The translations under genes and the position numbers were made by a program. The notes beneath the pieces were generated by a model. The model did no database searches. It was given only the letters and a program-made list of their open reading frames with translations, and was not told the origin of the DNA. Below, one piece after another: positions 4,402 to 5,271 of a stretch of DNA of 5,271 nucleotides; the first letter of the stretch is position 1; every line of letters begins with the position of its first letter. The stretch comes from an uncultured Eubacteriales bacterium (GTDB lineage: Bacteria; Bacillota; Clostridia; Lachnospirales; Bianqueaceae), in assembly GCA_900322165.1 (NCBI GenBank), contig ONYR01000281.1, forward strand, positions 1 through 5,271, read 5' to 3'.

Positions 4402-5271
4402 GTTTCGGACAAACTCTTCGACCTGCTGCCGGTTTTTCAGGGCTGTCCCCGCTCCAACCGCAGTGGTACAGATCGCGCCGCACGCGCTTCCAAAGCGAAG
4501 CGCTTCCTCTACGCTTTTCCCCTCCAGAATCCGGGACGCAAACCCGGCAACGAAATTATCACCGGCTCCGGTCGCGTCGACCGCTTTGATCGGAAAAGCC
4601 GGAAGGCGTAGCTCGGTATACGCATTTTTGAAATAACAGCCCTTCCCGCCCAGCTTAATGACAACATTTTTCACGCCCTTTTCGAGGAAAACGTCGGCCA
4701 TCTCGGAGGGTTCTTCCTTGCCGGAATAATACTTCGCCTCATCCTCGTTCGGGGTAATGTAATCGATGAGCGGCAGGCTCTCCTTTATGTCATCCAGCGT
4801 CAGGAATCGGAAGTTCGGGAGCTTGGTGTCCGCGAAGATCACCTCGCCCGCTTCCTTCGCCGCCTTAAGCACTTCATCAATAATCGTCGGATCGTCGAAC
4901 GGTGCGCGGAACAGCGAGCCGAGAATGATTCCCTTCGCACTGGTATACCGCTCCTTCGCCCGCTCGGGGTGGAAATTGTAGCGGTGTGCCCCGTTGGTGA
5001 TCGATTTGCGCGTACCATCCTCATTTACAAACATCGTCGTAACCGGGGTCGCATGCTCCTCCGGGTGCAGAATCAGGCTTGTATCCACTCCGCAGCGCGA
5101 AAGCGCTCCCTCGATCATGTCACCGGCCTGATCATTTCCGAGCGCGCAGAGAATGCCGGTCTTCACCCCCAGCTTCGCGGCGCACATCGCCTCGTTGACC
5201 GCTTCCCCGCCCACACTCAGTGTCCCGGACGCGGCGCGAAACCCCGATGCCGAGATCGGCTCCGGGTCAAA
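4393..5271 (-). CDS. PfkB/ribokinase-family sugar kinase (N-terminus cut by window edge)
   Basis: An ATP-dependent carbohydrate kinase of the ribokinase/PfkB superfamily, acting in the cytoplasm on a sugar or related alcohol. The frame is open to the right edge, so 292 residues are visible and roughly 15-25 N-terminal residues are probably missing. An internal GTG at 5214 lies within the conserved glycine motif and is not the start. In window numbering, LSVGGEAVNEA (18-28) is the substrate-side GG...N motif, ITPNEDEA (about 172-179) is the PN..E metal/phosphate motif, and DATGAGDNFVAGF (232-244) is PfkB signature 2 with catalytic base D238. The GxGTAL-like C-terminal end is typical. Substrate (ribose, fructose, KDG or other) cannot be named from this. 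The gene converges on the HxlR gene, is separated by a terminator, and so belongs to a different transcription unit. Confidence 0.92.
   Translation of the reverse strand, partial: FDPEPISASGFRAASGTLSVGGEAVNEAMCAAKLGVKTGILCALGNDQAGDMIEGALSRCGVDTSLILHPEEHATPVTTMFVNEDGTRKSITNGAHRYNFHPERAKERYTSAKGIILGSLFRAPFDDPTIIDEVLKAAKEAGEVIFADTKLPNFRFLTLDDIKESLPLIDYITPNEDEAKYYSGKEEPSEMADVFLEKGVKNVVIKLGGKGCYFKNAYTELRLPAFPIKAVDATGAGDNFVAGFASRILEGKSVEEALRFGSACGAICTTAVGAGTALKNRQQVEEFVRNHG

Noticed and set aside
4208..4483. Open frame on the minus strand covering the repeats and terminator.
   Set aside because: It is antisense-frame to the kinase end, runs through the terminator stem, and has no RBS or recognisable protein character.
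1..5271. CRISPR array, tRNA, rRNA, insertion sequence or phage genes.
   Set aside because: No regular repeat-spacer pattern, cloverleaf, transposase motif or phage protein was seen; the only repeats are short tandem units in the 4166-4401 gap.

Overview
The window holds seven protein genes, two of them cut by the window edges. Genes are moderately GC-rich and the one regulatory gap is strongly AT-rich. A lipoprotein-type solute-binding protein (LSGC lipobox), AGGAGG-type ribosome binding sites, SigA-like promoters and a strong intrinsic terminator suggest an anaerobic, fairly GC-rich Bacillota (Clostridia-like) genome. This assignment is an inference; nothing here fixes the taxon.

Left and centre (positions 1-3654, all minus strand) form one compact operon. 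Read in transcription order it encodes an amino-acid-binding lipoprotein (start 3654), a His/Glu/Gln-type ABC permease (2839-2177), its ATPase (2175-1396), a small VOC/glyoxalase-fold protein (1364-978) and a PLP-dependent D-cysteine desulfhydrase-like enzyme (974 to beyond position 1). Gaps are 23, 1, 31 and 3 nt. The gene content resembles the enterobacterial fliY/dcyD/tcyL/tcyN cluster, so the simplest reading is import of cystine or a related sulfur amino acid, followed by desulfhydration to pyruvate, ammonia and sulfide. The VOC protein is the unexplained member.

Positions 3655-3778 are a 124-bp divergent control region. It carries a good minus-strand promoter for the operon (TTGTAA, 17 bp, TATTAT with an extended TG) and a good plus-strand promoter for the regulator gene (TTGAAA, 17 bp, TAGAAT). 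Their -10 boxes overlap by 2 bp, so the two promoters should exclude each other. Two overlapping dyads lie between the operon -35 box and the regulator's ribosome binding site and are candidate operators. The plus-strand gene at 3779-4165 encodes a cysteine-rich HxlR-family winged-helix regulator that probably controls the operon and itself.

Positions 4166-4392 have no gene. They contain a 34-bp tandem duplication whose copies each carry a small inverted repeat, a strong bidirectional terminator (4272-4314), and three degenerate 29-bp tandem units that run into the 3' end of the next gene. Positions 4393-5271 (minus strand, N-terminus cut off) encode a PfkB/ribokinase-family sugar kinase that converges on the regulator gene and appears unrelated to the cystine-type operon.
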